Of a stretch of DNA of 64,000 nucleotides, positions 1 through 14,534 are shown in pieces. The notes under the pieces are model-generated. The model saw only the letters and a list, made by a program, of their open reading frames with translations, had not been told where the DNA came from and made no database searches. The stretch comes from Pseudomonadota bacterium. Its GTDB lineage: Bacteria; Pseudomonadota; Gammaproteobacteria; Steroidobacterales; Steroidobacteraceae. The stretch's first letter is position 1; the number at the start of each line of letters is the position of its first letter. A program made the translations under genes and the position numbers. The DNA lies in the NCBI GenBank assembly GCA_021792555.1, contig JAJYUL010000006.1, forward strand, positions 1-64,000, read 5' to 3'.

Positions 1-1
1 T

Positions 2-109
2 CTGAGCTTGACCTTGTTCGAGAAAACTCCGCTCGATCAGCTGCTTACGCTCGCCGTGGAGGGGCCGAACCAACTCGGCAGCGCCAACCAGCTGATTTTG
101 TTCGAATAA
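2..109 (+). mobile_element. 3' end of an IS4-like transposase gene (truncated by window edge)
   Basis: Frame 2 reads LSLTLFEKTPLDQLLTLAVEGPNQLGSANQLILFE*, resembling the C-terminal TLFEKTP...NQLxLF tail of IS4-type transposases; followed by GTTGGGACACTAGTG, a possible IS end. Confidence 0.55.
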
Positions 110-460
110 CGTTGGGACACTAGTGATCGCCCCTATCTGAGCACTTATAGGTTCCTGCCAATTTAGAATCAAGCCGAGATCCTTATAATGCCGTCAATAG
201 GGTTTTTTGACTCTTGTACGCACTCGTCTCCGGGTGTTGGCCAGCCCCCCGGGGTGTTACTGCCGGGCAACCCGAGCCTCGTGTAAGCTGGGCCAACGTC
301 GGGCGATTTCGCAAAGGCCATTGCCGACTTCGATGCCGCTCTCGCGCAGACCCGCGTCACCATCTCCTGGCGAGAGGCGCTCGACCGGGCAGCACGCCAG
401 GTACAGGTTCTCGCACTTCGGCAGACACCGGGCTAATCTGCGCTGCCCGTCGTCACCGTA

Positions 461-3052
461 ATGGACAGCAAGTCTTTGAATGATCTAGCCCATTCCCATA
501 CGCCGGTCATGCAGCAGTACTTGCGGATCAAGAGCCGCCATCCGGACGCGCTGCTCTTCTACCGCATGGGCGATTTCTACGAACTGTTCTACGACGACGC
601 CCGCCGCGCCGCGGCGCTGCTCGACATCACGCTCACCTCGCGCGGCCAGTCGGCCGGCCAGCCGATTCCGATGGCCGGCGTGCCGGTGCACAGCGTCGAG
701 TCATACCTGGCGCGCCTGGTGCGCAAGGGCGAGAGCGTGGCCATCTGCGAGCAGATGGGCGATCCGGCCAAGGCGAAGGGTCCCGTGGAGCGCGAGGTGG
801 TGCGCATCGTCACCCCCGGCACCGTCACCGATGCGGCCCTGCTCGATGAGCGCCACGACACGCTGGTCGCGGCGGTGGCGCGCGACGGGGAGCACTTCGG
901 GCTGGCGTGGCTCGATCTGGCTGCCGGCCGCTTCACGGTGCTGCAGTCGAGCGGCGCGGGCGCGCTCGAGGCCGAGCTCGAGCGCCTCAAGCCCGCCGAG
1001 CTGCTCATTCCTGAAGACGCGCCGCAGGATCTCGGCCGCAACAGCGCGCTGCGCACCCGCCCGCCCTGGCACTTCGAGCTCGCGAGCGCCTCGCGGCTGC
1101 TCACCGATCAGCTCGGCACGCTCGACCTGAAGGGCTTCGGGGCCGACGATCTGCCGCTCGCGATCGCCGCCGCCGGCGCGCTGCTGCAGTACGTGCGCGA
1201 CACCCAGAAGAGCGCCCTGCCGCACATTCGCGGGCTCACCGTCGAGGAGCGCGCCGAGGGGCTGCTCATCGATGCGGCGACGCGGCGCAACCTGGAGCTC
1301 GATGCGAGCCTGACGGGCCGCGAGGAGGCGACGCTGTTCGCCCTGCTCGATGTGTGCGCCACCGCCATGGGCTCGCGCCAGCTGCGCCGCTGGCTGAATC
1401 GCCCGCTCACCGACCAGCAGACTCTGCGCGAGCGCTATCAGGCGGTGGGCGCGCTGCTCGAGGCGCGCCGCTTCGAGGAGCTGCGCGAGCGGCTGCGCGC
1501 CATCGGCGACGTCGAGCGCATCCTCGCCCGCGTGGCGCTGCGCTCGGCGCGGCCGCGCGACCTGACACAGCTGCGCGCCTCGCTCGCCGCGCTGCCCGGG
1601 GTGCACGCGGCGCTGGCGCCGATCGACTCCCCGCTCATCACGGCCATCGGCGCCCGGATCGGCGCGCACGAGCAGGTCACGCAGCTGCTCGTCAGCGCCA
1701 TCGCCGCCGAGCCCGGTACGTTCCTGCGCGACGGCGAGGTGATCGCGCCGGGCTATGACGCCGAGCTCGATGAGCTGCGGCGCATCGCCACGCACACCGA
1801 TGAGTTCCTGCTCGAGCTCGAGCGACGCGAGCGCGAGCGCACCGGCATCACGACGCTCAAGCTCGGCTACAACCGCGTGCAGGGTTACTTCATCGAGATC
1901 CCGCGCAAGGACGCCGAGCGCGCCCCGCAGGAATACCTGCGCCGCCAGACGGTCAAGTCCGCCGAGCGGTTCATCACCCCGGAGCTCAAGAGCTTCGAGG
2001 ACCGGGTGCTCGGGGCGCGCGAGCGCGCGCTGGCGCGGGAGAAAGCGCTCTACGATCAGGTGCTCAGCGCGCTCATCGAGCAGCTTGCGCCGCTGCAGGC
2101 CACCGCCGGCGCCCTGGCCGAGCTCGATGCGCTCGGCGCGCTCGCCGAGCGGGCCGGTGCACTGCAGTGGAGCGAGCCTGAGCTCAGCGAGGAGCCCTCG
2201 ATCCGCATCACCGCCGGCCGCCACCCGGTGGTCGAGCGCTTCACCGCCGGCGCATTCGTGCCCAACGACCTCGCGCTCGATGCGCGCCGGCGGATGTTGA
2301 TCATCACCGGCCCGAACATGGGCGGCAAGTCGACCTACATGCGCCAGGCCGCCATCATCGTCATCCTCGCGCACATCGGCAGTTACGTGCCGGCCGAGCA
2401 GGCGCTGCTCGGGCCCATCGACCGGATCTTCACCCGTATCGGCGCGGGCGATGATCTGGCCGGCGGGCGCTCGACGTTCATGGTGGAGATGACCGAGGCG
2501 GCCAACATCCTGAACAACGCCACCGAGCGCAGCCTCATTCTGATGGATGAGATCGGCCGCGGCACCAGCACCTTCGACGGGCTGTCGCTCGCCTGGGCGA
2601 TGGCGCGGCACATCGGCACGCGGCTGAAGGCGTTCACGCTCTTCGCCACGCACTACTTCGAGCTGACCCAGCTGGCCAGCGAGATCGACGGCTGCGCGAA
2701 CGTACACCTGGATGCCACCGAGCACGGCGAGGGCATCGTGTTCCTGCACGCGGTCAAGGAGGGCCCGGCGAACCGCAGCTACGGACTGCAGGTCGCGCAG
2801 CTCGCCGGGGTGCCCCGCGAGGTCATTGCGCAGGCGCGCCAATACCTGGAGGCACTGGAAGCGCAGCGCGAGGCGCACGAGCCGCTCGCGCAGCCGCAGC
2901 GGGAGCTGCCGCTGTTCGCCGCCGCCCCGCCGCCGCTGCCGGATCGGCTGCACGCGGCGCTTGAGGCGCTCGACCCGGATGAGCTGACGCCGAAGGCCGC
3001 CCTCGAGGCGCTCTATCGGCTGCGGCAGCTGCTGCGGGAGCGCGGGAAGTGA
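461..3052 (+). CDS. mutS: DNA mismatch repair protein MutS
   Basis: 863 aa; N-terminal [34 protein letters not shown]; Walker [34 protein letters not shown]. Confidence 0.98.
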   Translation: MDSKSLNDLAHSHTPVMQQYLRIKSRHPDALLFYRMGDFYELFYDDARRAAALLDITLTSRGQSAGQPIPMAGVPVHSVESYLARLVRKGESVAICEQMGDPAKAKGPVEREVVRIVTPGTVTDAALLDERHDTLVAAVARDGEHFGLAWLDLAAGRFTVLQSSGAGALEAELERLKPAELLIPEDAPQDLGRNSALRTRPPWHFELASASRLLTDQLGTLDLKGFGADDLPLAIAAAGALLQYVRDTQKSALPHIRGLTVEERAEGLLIDAATRRNLELDASLTGREEATLFALLDVCATAMGSRQLRRWLNRPLTDQQTLRERYQAVGALLEARRFEELRERLRAIGDVERILARVALRSARPRDLTQLRASLAALPGVHAALAPIDSPLITAIGARIGAHEQVTQLLVSAIAAEPGTFLRDGEVIAPGYDAELDELRRIATHTDEFLLELERRERERTGITTLKLGYNRVQGYFIEIPRKDAERAPQEYLRRQTVKSAERFITPELKSFEDRVLGARERALAREKALYDQVLSALIEQLAPLQATAGALAELDALGALAERAGALQWSEPELSEEPSIRITAGRHPVVERFTAGAFVPNDLALDARRRMLIITGPNMGGKSTYMRQAAIIVILAHIGSYVPAEQALLGPIDRIFTRIGAGDDLAGGRSTFMVEMTEAANILNNATERSLILMDEIGRGTSTFDGLSLAWAMARHIGTRLKAFTLFATHYFELTQLASEIDGCANVHLDATEHGEGIVFLHAVKEGPANRSYGLQVAQLAGVPREVIAQARQYLEALEAQREAHEPLAQPQRELPLFAAAPPPLPDRLHAALEALDPDELTPKAALEALYRLRQLLRERGK

Positions 3053-3057
3053 GCACC

Positions 3058-3495
3058 ATGAGTCCGCTGATCCGTTCGGCGAGCGAGGGGGACGTCGAGG
3101 CCATCCGCGCGCTGCTTGAGCAGGAGCGTCTGCCCGCGAGCGATCTCGGCGCGTCCCGGCCGCAGTTTCTGGTGGCCTGCGCCGCGGCGGACATCGTCGG
3201 GGCCGGCGCGCTGGAGCAGTACGGCGAGACGGCGCTGCTGCGCTCGCTCGTGGTCGCGCCGTCCTGGCGCGGCCGCGGTCTCGGCCACAGCCTGGTCAAA
3301 TCGCTCGAGCGGCAGGCACGCCTCGCCGGAGTGCGTGAGCTGGTGCTGCTGACGCAGACCGCGCAGGCGCTGTTCGCGCGACTCGACTACCGCGTGATCG
3401 CCCGCGGCGAGGCGCCGGCCGCCGTGCAGACGAGCAGCGAGTTTCGCACGCTGTGCCCGGCCTCCGCGGTGTGCATGGCCAAGGCGCTGCGCTGA
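3058..3495 (+). CDS. GNAT N-acetyltransferase, ArsN2-like
   Basis: LLRSLVVAPSWRGRGLGHSLVKSLE acetyl-CoA binding motif; LLTQTAQALFARLDYRVIAR. Confidence 0.75.
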   Translation: MSPLIRSASEGDVEAIRALLEQERLPASDLGASRPQFLVACAAADIVGAGALEQYGETALLRSLVVAPSWRGRGLGHSLVKSLERQARLAGVRELVLLTQTAQALFARLDYRVIARGEAPAAVQTSSEFRTLCPASAVCMAKALR

Positions 3496-3514
3496 GCGCC
3501 TCGCCCGCGCTCGC

Positions 3515-4153
3515 TCAGGCGAGCGAGAAATGCCCGTGCCGCAGGAAGCGCGCGGTCTCGCGCGCGACGCGGGCCGAGACCAGCATCCCCATGTGACTGA
3601 CCGGCACCACGATGTGATCGCTCGCCCCGGGCAGCCGTGTCTCGCTCACCGCCACGGTGCCGTCGCTGTCCTCCTCGAAGCCGGCGAGAAACTGCCCGAC
3701 GCCGAACGAATAGGAGCCGGCGATGATCCCGAGCGGGCGGTCGAAGCGCCACTGACGCCAGCGCGGCGTGAGCAGCTCTTCGGCCACCGAACGGCCCATC
3801 AGCGCGCTCATGAAGCGCGAGTGGCTGGCCTCGACGGCCGCCCGACTCGCCACGCACGGCGAGCCCAGAAACACCACGCGGCCGGGCGGCTGCCCGCCGA
3901 AGCGCTCGAAGAACCGGTAGATCACCAGCCCCCCGAGACTGTGGCCGACGAAGTGCACGCGCGGCGGATCGATGGCGGCGACGAACTGGCGCAGCTGCTC
4001 GGTGATTTCCTCCATGCCGTGGATGACGGCGGAGTAGGCGAACGCGTGCACCGTCGCGCCGAGCTCGCGCGAGAGCCGGTGGCGCAGCAGCAGGCCCTCG
4101 CCGCCGGACATCCACAGGCCGTGAACGTAGATGATGTGTTCCTGCGCGCTCAT
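3515..4153 (-). CDS. alpha/beta hydrolase (lipase-like)
   Basis: [14 protein letters not shown] oxyanion-type motif; GHSLGG nucleophile elbow; late His in [16 protein letters not shown]. Confidence 0.8.
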   Translation of the reverse strand: MSAQEHIIYVHGLWMSGGEGLLLRHRLSRELGATVHAFAYSAVIHGMEEITEQLRQFVAAIDPPRVHFVGHSLGGLVIYRFFERFGGQPPGRVVFLGSPCVASRAAVEASHSRFMSALMGRSVAEELLTPRWRQWRFDRPLGIIAGSYSFGVGQFLAGFEEDSDGTVAVSETRLPGASDHIVVPVSHMGMLVSARVARETARFLRHGHFSLA

Positions 4154-4217
4154 GTATCCGCCACCTGCGCCCGCGCCCGCGCCCGTCCCGAAGCGGCCGC
4201 GACCCCCGCCCCGCGGC

Positions 4218-5987
<1,770 letters not shown>

Positions 5988-6000
5988 AAGGGGCGCGATG

Positions 6001-7002
6001 TTACGAAGCCGCGCCGCCCCCCGCAACCAGCACCGCGGCCCCCTCGAGCGCGCCGGCGCGCAGCCGCGCGAGCGCCTCGTTGGCCGCCTCGAGGGGGAAG
6101 CGCTCGACGGTGGCGCGCAGGCCGAGCTTGCCGGCGAGGCTCATGAACTCATCGCCGTCGCGGCGGGTGAGATTGGCCACCGAGCGCACCTCGCGCTCGC
6201 CCCAGAGCAGCCGGTACGGAAAGCTCGGAATGTCGCTCATGTGGATGCCCGCGCAGACCACCCGCGCGCCCGGGCGGACCGCCGCGAGCGCTGCCGGCAC
6301 CAGCGCGCCCACCGGGGCGAACAGAATGGCCGCATCGAGCGGCTCGGGCGGCGGCTGATCCGAGCCGCCCGCCCAGACCGCACCGAGCCGCCGGGCGAAC
6401 GCCTGGCTCGCCGCATCCTCGGGGCGGGTGAAGGCGAAGACTTCCCGCCCGTCGGCCCGGGCCACCTGCGCCAGCAGGTGCGCCGCGGCGCCGAACCCGT
6501 ACAGCCCGAGGCGCTTGCCCTCGCCCGCGGCGCGGTACGCCCGGTAGCCGATCAGTCCGGCGCACAGCAGCGGGGCGAGCTCGGCGGCCGGCACGCCGGC
6601 GGGCAGGGCCAGGCAGTAGCGCTCATCGGCGATGAGCTGCTCGGCGTAGCCGCCATCGAGGGTGTAGCCGGTGAAGCGGGCGTTCGGGCAGAGGTTCTCT
6701 CTGCCCTCGCGGCAGTCACGGCACAGCCCGCAGGTCTGCCCGAGCCAGGGCACCCCGACCCGCGCGCCCACGCGCCAGCGCGTCACGGCCGGGCCGGTCT
6801 CGAGCACCGTGCCGACGACCTCGTGCCCGGGGGTCACGGGCGGGTGGATGCCGGGCAGCTCCCCGTCGAGCAGGTGCAGGTCGGTGCGGCACACCCCGCA
6901 GGCCTCGACGGCGATGCGCACCTGGTGCGGCCCCGGAGGCGCCAGGGCCACCTGCTCGAGCCGCAGCGGCGCGCCGGCCGCGCTCAGGCGCATGGCTTTC
7001 AT
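6001..7002 (-). CDS. zinc-dependent alcohol dehydrogenase
   Basis: [25 protein letters not shown]; structural zinc cysteines [15 protein letters not shown]. Confidence 0.88.
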   Translation of the reverse strand: MKAMRLSAAGAPLRLEQVALAPPGPHQVRIAVEACGVCRTDLHLLDGELPGIHPPVTPGHEVVGTVLETGPAVTRWRVGARVGVPWLGQTCGLCRDCREGRENLCPNARFTGYTLDGGYAEQLIADERYCLALPAGVPAAELAPLLCAGLIGYRAYRAAGEGKRLGLYGFGAAAHLLAQVARADGREVFAFTRPEDAASQAFARRLGAVWAGGSDQPPPEPLDAAILFAPVGALVPAALAAVRPGARVVCAGIHMSDIPSFPYRLLWGEREVRSVANLTRRDGDEFMSLAGKLGLRATVERFPLEAANEALARLRAGALEGAAVLVAGGGAAS

Positions 7003-7009
7003 GGCGCGC

Positions 7010-7690
7010 TCAGGCCGGCGGCAGCCGCTCCGGGGCGCCGGCCGGCGCCGGCGGCGTGACGACGCCGCAGGTGATGATCATCTTCATGGCCGCATCGACG
7101 CTCATGTCGAGCTCGATCAGCTGGCGCCGCGGCACGATCACCAGCACCCCCGCGGTCGCATTGAGCGCGGCGGAGATGTACACGGCGGCGTGCGGCTCGC
7201 CGGTGCGCGCGGAGACCTCAGCGACGTCCTCGGCGGTGAGAAAGCCCAGGCTCCACACGCCCGAGCGCGGGTACTCGACCAGGACCACCTTGCGGAACGC
7301 GCTCGACTGCGAGAACACGCTCTCTGCGAAGCTCTTCACCCCGCCGTACACGGCCCCGACGATCGGAATGTGGTGCAGCACCTCCTCGCCGTAGACCACC
7401 AGGCGCCGCCCGATCAGGTTCGTGACCAGCAGTCCGGTGAGAAAGAGGATCCCGAGGGCGAGCAGCAGGCCAATGGCCGCCTGCACCACCGGTCCCAAGG
7501 CCTCGAGCCGATAGGCGGCCGGCAGCGGCAGCAGCGGCACGATGCGGTCGAGCACGCGCAGCAGGAGCGTCACCACCCAGAGCGTCGCGCCGAGCGGCAG
7601 CCAGAACAGCACGCCGGACAGCAGGATGCGCCGCAGGGCCGAGCCCTTGCTCTTCGGGCCGACGGGGCGGGCGGTCAGCGGAACGCTCAA
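7010..7690 (-). CDS. DUF502 family membrane protein (TTG start tentative)
   Basis: FWLPLGATLWVVTLLLRVLD; IPIVGAVYGGVKSFAESV; typical DUF502 layout. Confidence 0.8.
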   Translation of the reverse strand: MSVPLTARPVGPKSKGSALRRILLSGVLFWLPLGATLWVVTLLLRVLDRIVPLLPLPAAYRLEALGPVVQAAIGLLLALGILFLTGLLVTNLIGRRLVVYGEEVLHHIPIVGAVYGGVKSFAESVFSQSSAFRKVVLVEYPRSGVWSLGFLTAEDVAEVSARTGEPHAAVYISAALNATAGVLVIVPRRQLIELDMSVDAAMKMIITCGVVTPPAPAGAPERLPPA

Positions 7691-7694
7691 GCGC

Positions 7695-8126
7695 TCACCG
7701 CCCCGGGCGGGCTCGGGTCGCACGCTTCGGCGCGCCCGTCTTGGCGCGCGCGCGCGCGGCGGGGCGCGCCGGCGCTTTGGCGCGCTTGCGCGCCGGGCCC
7801 GCGCTGCCTGCGGCGGCCGGCTTGGCCGCCTCGGCCGGCTTGGCCGCCGGGGCGCCGGCGGCGCTCTTCGCGGGGGCCTTCTCGGCCTGCGCGGGCTTGC
7901 TGTCCTCGCGGTCGGGACCGGCCAGGTTGCGTTTTGCCTCCTGGTCGGATTTGAAGTCGGTCTCGTACCAGCCGCTGCCCTTCAAGCGGAACACCGGGGC
8001 GGAGATGAGCTTCACGAGCGTATTGCGGCCGCAGGACGGACACTTCTTCAGCGGCGCATCCGTGATCTTCTGCATCACCTCGACGTAGTACTGGCAGCTC
8101 TGGCACTGGTATTCGTAGAACGGCAT
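7695..8126 (-). CDS. FmdB-family zinc ribbon protein with Ala/Lys/Arg/Pro-rich C-terminal tail
   Basis: MPFYEYQCQSCQYYVEVMQKITDAPLKKCPSCG zinc ribbon; low-complexity basic tail. Confidence 0.85.
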   Translation of the reverse strand: MPFYEYQCQSCQYYVEVMQKITDAPLKKCPSCGRNTLVKLISAPVFRLKGSGWYETDFKSDQEAKRNLAGPDREDSKPAQAEKAPAKSAAGAPAAKPAEAAKPAAAGSAGPARKRAKAPARPAARARAKTGAPKRATRARPGR

Positions 8127-8181
8127 GGTCAGAAGGTCTGTGTGGTTGAAGAAACCGGAAGCCGATTATACGCAACGGCCC

Positions 8182-10755
<2,574 letters not shown>

Positions 10756-10809
10756 CGGGAGCACCTGGGTATCGGGCTCCAGGCGGAATGGGGGCGGATC
10801 GGGCCGCGT

Positions 10810-11553
10810 TCAAGTGCGCCAGATCAGCGCCGCCATGCGCCCGCAGCGGCCCTCGCGCCGATACGAGAAGAACCTTGCGGAATCTGCGTACGTGCACCAC
10901 TGCCCGCCCCACACCCGCCCCACCCCCAGGGCCGCCAGGCGCCGGCGCGCCAGGGCGTACAGGTCGCACTGCCAGCGGCCGCGGGCGTTGGGCGCGAACG
11001 CCGCCGAGGCGGCCGGGTCGGTCCCGATGAACGCCGCGCGGACCTCTTCGCCCACCTCGAAATGCCCCGGCCCGATCGCAGGGCCGAGCCAGGCGAGCAC
11101 CTCGGCCGGGGCGGCCCCGAGGGCGCGCACCGCCGATTCCAACACGCCGGCGGCGAGCCCCCGCCAGCCGGCATGGGCTGCGCCGACCGCCGCACCGTCG
11201 CGGCTCGCGAGCAGCACCGGCAGGCAGTCGGCGACCTGCACCACGCAGACCCGGCCGGCCGCGCGGGTGACGGCGGCATCGGCCGTCCGCCTCGCGCCGC
11301 CGGCCTCCTCGAGCGCGACGGTGTGCCGGCCATGCACCTGCTCGAGCCATGCCGGCTCGGCCGGCAGCGCGAGCCGCTCGCGCAGCAGCGCGCGGTTGCG
11401 CGCCACCGCCTGCGGCTCATCGCCGACGTGCGCGGCGCAGTTGAACGAATCGAAAGGCGGCGCGCTCACCCCGCCCGTGCGCAGTGTGAACGCGGCATGC
11501 ACGCCGGGGGGCGCGTCCCATTCGGGCTCGATGAGCTCAGGCCCGAGGTTCAT
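10810..11553 (-). CDS. pgeF: PgeF / YfiH-family (polyphenol oxidase / laccase domain) protein
   Basis: VADCLPVLLASRDGAAVGAAHAGWRGLAAGVLE; ALGVGRVWGGQWCTYAD. Confidence 0.9.
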   Translation of the reverse strand: MNLGPELIEPEWDAPPGVHAAFTLRTGGVSAPPFDSFNCAAHVGDEPQAVARNRALLRERLALPAEPAWLEQVHGRHTVALEEAGGARRTADAAVTRAAGRVCVVQVADCLPVLLASRDGAAVGAAHAGWRGLAAGVLESAVRALGAAPAEVLAWLGPAIGPGHFEVGEEVRAAFIGTDPAASAAFAPNARGRWQCDLYALARRRLAALGVGRVWGGQWCTYADSARFFSYRREGRCGRMAALIWRT

Positions 11554-12556
11554 GTTGGTCCTGCTCCAACGCGGCGATGAGCCGCCCCAGGTCCTCTGGC
11601 GGCGGCGAGTCCCACTCGAGCCGCTTGCCGGTGAGCGGGTGCTCGAGCCCGAGGTGCGCCGCGTGCAGCGCCTGGCGCGCAAAGGCGCGCAGCGCCTCGG
11701 CGAGCTCGGGGCTGCAGCCGGCCGGCACACGCCGGCGCCCGCCGTAGAGCGGATCGCCGATGAGCGGATAGCCGATGTGCGCGAGGTGCACGCGGATCTG
11801 ATGCGTGCGCCCGGTCTGAAGCTGCACGCGCAGCAGCGTGTGGGCGCGGAAGCGCTTGACGATGCGGTAATGCGTGACGGCCCGCCGTCCGTCGGCGCGC
11901 ACGGTCATACGGGTGCGCTGCGTGCGGTGCCGGCCGATGGGCTCATCGACACTGCCGCCGCCCGTCATCACCCCGGTGCAGACCGCCAGATACACCCGCT
12001 CGATCTCGCGCGCGGCCAGCGCGGCAACCAGCCGGGCATGCGCCTCGGGCGTGCGGGCCACGACGAGCAGTCCGCTCGTGTCCTTGTCCAGCCGGTGCAC
12101 GAGACCCGCGCGCGGCACGCGAGCGAGCGCCGGGTCGAGCGCGAGCAGCGCGTTCTGCAGCGTGTGGCGCGGATTGCCCGCACCCGGATGCACCACCAGC
12201 CCCGCCGGTTTGTCGATGACGAGGATGGCGCGATCCTGATGCACCACGGTGAGCGCGAGCGCCTCGGGCTCGACGCGCGTCTCGGCCTGCCAGCGCGCCT
12301 GCACACGCACCTGCTCGCCGCCGAGCACCTTGTCCTTGGCGCGCAGCCGGCGGCCGTCGACCTCGACCGCACCGGCCTCGATCCAGCCCTGCAGCCGGGC
12401 GCGCGAGTACTGCGGGAGCGCGCGCGCGAGCGCCTGGTCGAGGCGCAGCCCGGCGGCCTCGGGCGGCAGTTCGATGCGATGGACGCGGAACTCCGCGCCC
12501 GCAGCCCGGTCGGAATCCGAAGTTTCCGCGGCCGTTTCGCTATACTCTTTCCCCAT
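11537..12556 (-). CDS. rluD: 23S rRNA pseudouridine synthase RluD
   Basis: S4 domain; VHRLDKDTSGLLVVART catalytic motif; QTGRTHQIRVHLAHIGYPLIGDPLYGG. Confidence 0.93.
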   Translation of the reverse strand: MGKEYSETAAETSDSDRAAGAEFRVHRIELPPEAAGLRLDQALARALPQYSRARLQGWIEAGAVEVDGRRLRAKDKVLGGEQVRVQARWQAETRVEPEALALTVVHQDRAILVIDKPAGLVVHPGAGNPRHTLQNALLALDPALARVPRAGLVHRLDKDTSGLLVVARTPEAHARLVAALAAREIERVYLAVCTGVMTGGGSVDEPIGRHRTQRTRMTVRADGRRAVTHYRIVKRFRAHTLLRVQLQTGRTHQIRVHLAHIGYPLIGDPLYGGRRRVPAGCSPELAEALRAFARQALHAAHLGLEHPLTGKRLEWDSPPPEDLGRLIAALEQDQHEPRA

Positions 12557-13361
12557 GCTTCCCAATCCGTCCTCCCGAGGCCGCGCGCGCGGCATGGTCG
12601 TGGCTGCGCTTATCGTGGCCGCACTCGCCCTGACCGGCTGCTCGCATCGCAAACTGATGCTCAACAGCCCGGCGGCCCTCTACCACCAGGCGCACAAGGA
12701 TCTGGTGGACTACGACTTCAACGGCGCGATCAAGCTCTATCAGCGCCTCACCGCGGTCTTCCCGTTCTCGGAGCAGGCGCGCCAGGCGCAGCTCGATCTG
12801 ATCTACGCATATTACCGCGCGGGCCAGGACGATTCCGCCATCGACGCGGCCAATACCTTCATCCGGCAGAACCCGACGCATCCGCGCGTGGATTACGCCT
12901 GGTACATGAAGGGGCTGGTGCGCTTCCCGAAGCGGGCCAACCCGATCGAGCGGGTCTTCGGGGCGAAGCTCTCCAAGCGTCCGCCGATCAACGTGCGCAA
13001 ATCCTTCGCCGCCTTCCGCGTCGTGGTGACGCGGTTCCCGCACAGCATCTACGCGCACGACGCCTGGCAGCGCATGATCTATCTGCGCGACCGCTTGGCC
13101 GCGTACGACACCTACGTGGCGCGTTATTACTACGAGCGCGGCGCCTACGTGGCGGCCATCCGCCGCTGCCGCCTGGTGCTCGAGAACTACGAGGGAGCGC
13201 CCGCGGTGCGCAACGCGCTCGCCCTGATGGTCCTTTCCTACGACCGGCTGGGCCTGAAGACCCTCGCCGCGCAGGCCGAGAAGGTGTATGCGGCGAATTT
13301 CACCGGCCCGGTGAGCCGCGCGGCGGACCTCACCGAGAAGCATTGGTGGCACTTCTGGTAA
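12555..13361 (+). CDS. bamD: outer membrane assembly lipoprotein BamD
   Basis: Lipobox MVVAALIVAALALTGCSH; TPR-like repeats; YAWYMKGLVRFPK; ARYYYERGAYVAAIRR. Confidence 0.93.
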   Translation: MLPNPSSRGRARGMVVAALIVAALALTGCSHRKLMLNSPAALYHQAHKDLVDYDFNGAIKLYQRLTAVFPFSEQARQAQLDLIYAYYRAGQDDSAIDAANTFIRQNPTHPRVDYAWYMKGLVRFPKRANPIERVFGAKLSKRPPINVRKSFAAFRVVVTRFPHSIYAHDAWQRMIYLRDRLAAYDTYVARYYYERGAYVAAIRRCRLVLENYEGAPAVRNALALMVLSYDRLGLKTLAAQAEKVYAANFTGPVSRAADLTEKHWWHFW

Positions 13362-13633
13362 CAGTGAACGCGGCGATCGTGCTCGACAGCCGCGCAGGCA
13401 CTGCAACGGGGCGATAGCGCAATCGAGCCTCGGAATCCTCACGCCAGCGGGACTCGACAGGCAATGCTCACGAGCGCGCCCATAATCTGAGCTCGACCGG
13501 CCACGCCCGTGTGCGGCGCCTCGGGCGTGACGACCATTCCGCCCGGTAGAGCTTACCGCCCCGCGGTATGTCTTTGCGATCACTTGCGGTGATCGCCAGG
13601 GCCTGATCCCATCCCAGACGAGGATGCGGCGCG

Positions 13634-13930
13634 TTAGGTCGCGTCGGGACGTGGAACGCGAACGACCGAAAGCTTCAGCCCCAGCGGCCGAAGCAGCCCC
13701 TCTACAGTCGACAGCGAAGGACTGCTGCGCCCCGCCTCAGCATTTCGAAGCGCAGGCTCAGAGATCCGTCCGACTCGGGCCATCTCAGCAACGGTCAGAT
13801 GCAGCGCCTTGCGGATCTCTTTGAGCATCCGCGGGACCTCCCACTCAGGATGTTCCGCAACCATGGCGAGCATCTTCTCCCTCAGCAGCAGCTGCTCAGG
13901 CGGCGTGAGGGGCTTTCGGCGCTTGTCCAT
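13634..13930 (-). CDS. helix-turn-helix (Xre-like) transcriptional regulator, antitoxin-like
   Basis: 98 aa; LHLTVAEMARVGRISEPALRNAEAGRSSPSLSTVEGLLRPLGLKLSVV is a clear HTH_XRE pattern. Confidence 0.7.
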   Translation of the reverse strand: MDKRRKPLTPPEQLLLREKMLAMVAEHPEWEVPRMLKEIRKALHLTVAEMARVGRISEPALRNAEAGRSSPSLSTVEGLLRPLGLKLSVVRVPRPDAT

Positions 13931-13938
13931 GTCGGGTC

Positions 13939-14244
13939 CTATACCGCAGCCAGGGAATCGAGGACAGCGCGGATCGACAGGCGTTGCCTCTGCAGGATGT
14001 CCGCTGGAATCCCTGCGCCGGCTGCGAGCCGAGCGAGATCCTGCAGCCGCGTGCGCAGCTGCCGCAGCGCCATCGGGATTGCGGCTGACAATGCGGCCGC
14101 ATCGCAGCGATCCAGATGATCGATCGCATAGTCGGTTTCGTAGGCCGTCACCGTCGCACCACCCATGCCCAGCAGCGGATCGGCCTTCAAGGCAACGGTT
14201 GCCATCGGCCGCCACCGGCCGCCGGCAAATCGTTCGATCGTCAT
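13939..14244 (-). CDS. short protein upstream of the HTH gene; weak resemblance to a HipA N-terminal region, no kinase core
   Basis: 101 aa beginning MTIERFAGGRWRPMATVALKAD..TAYETDYAIDHLDRCDAAALSAAIPMAL; adjacent to and co-oriented with the HTH gene. Confidence 0.35.
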   Translation of the reverse strand: MTIERFAGGRWRPMATVALKADPLLGMGGATVTAYETDYAIDHLDRCDAAALSAAIPMALRQLRTRLQDLARLAAGAGIPADILQRQRLSIRAVLDSLAAV

Positions 14245-14252
14245 GGCATGGT

Positions 14253-14325
14253 ATATATCGATAAAATAATATAGATATCGATGGCCAACGGGGCATCAAT
14301 TTGGCTATTAAACTATCGATATAAT
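14253..14325. promoter_or_regulatory. AT-rich region with three TATCGAT-containing sites, candidate operator for the HTH regulator
   Basis: atatatcgataa (14253-14264), agatatcgat (14273-14282), aactatcgatataat (14311-14325) upstream of the minus-strand HTH module. Confidence 0.45.
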
Positions 14326-14534
14326 GGCAGCGGCACGCGCGACCGGCCTCCGGCGCGAGAGCGGCGGATCCTCAGCGGCCTACGGGAAATTCTGGCCGCC
14401 CCCAGGGGACAGGGCCGCCCTGCTGAACGGCGCCTCTCACTCGACGGCGCCGCCGTGAAGTGGCCGAGTTCGAGCTCGCATTTGAGCCTCGGGAGGCACG
14501 CCCGGCACCCCGGCTCGCGGCGTGACGGGCCGGA

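Noticed and set aside
170-460. Short overlapping ORFs upstream of mutS, including a frame reading DFAKAIADFDAALAQTRVTISWREALDRAARQVQVLALRQTPG
   Set aside because: Possible gene remnant, but no family recognised and no start; not enough evidence to call.
701-2953. 750-aa minus-strand ORF antisense to mutS
   Set aside because: High-GC shadow ORF; composition rich in R/A/G/E/Q with no domain signature; mutS on the other strand is unambiguous.
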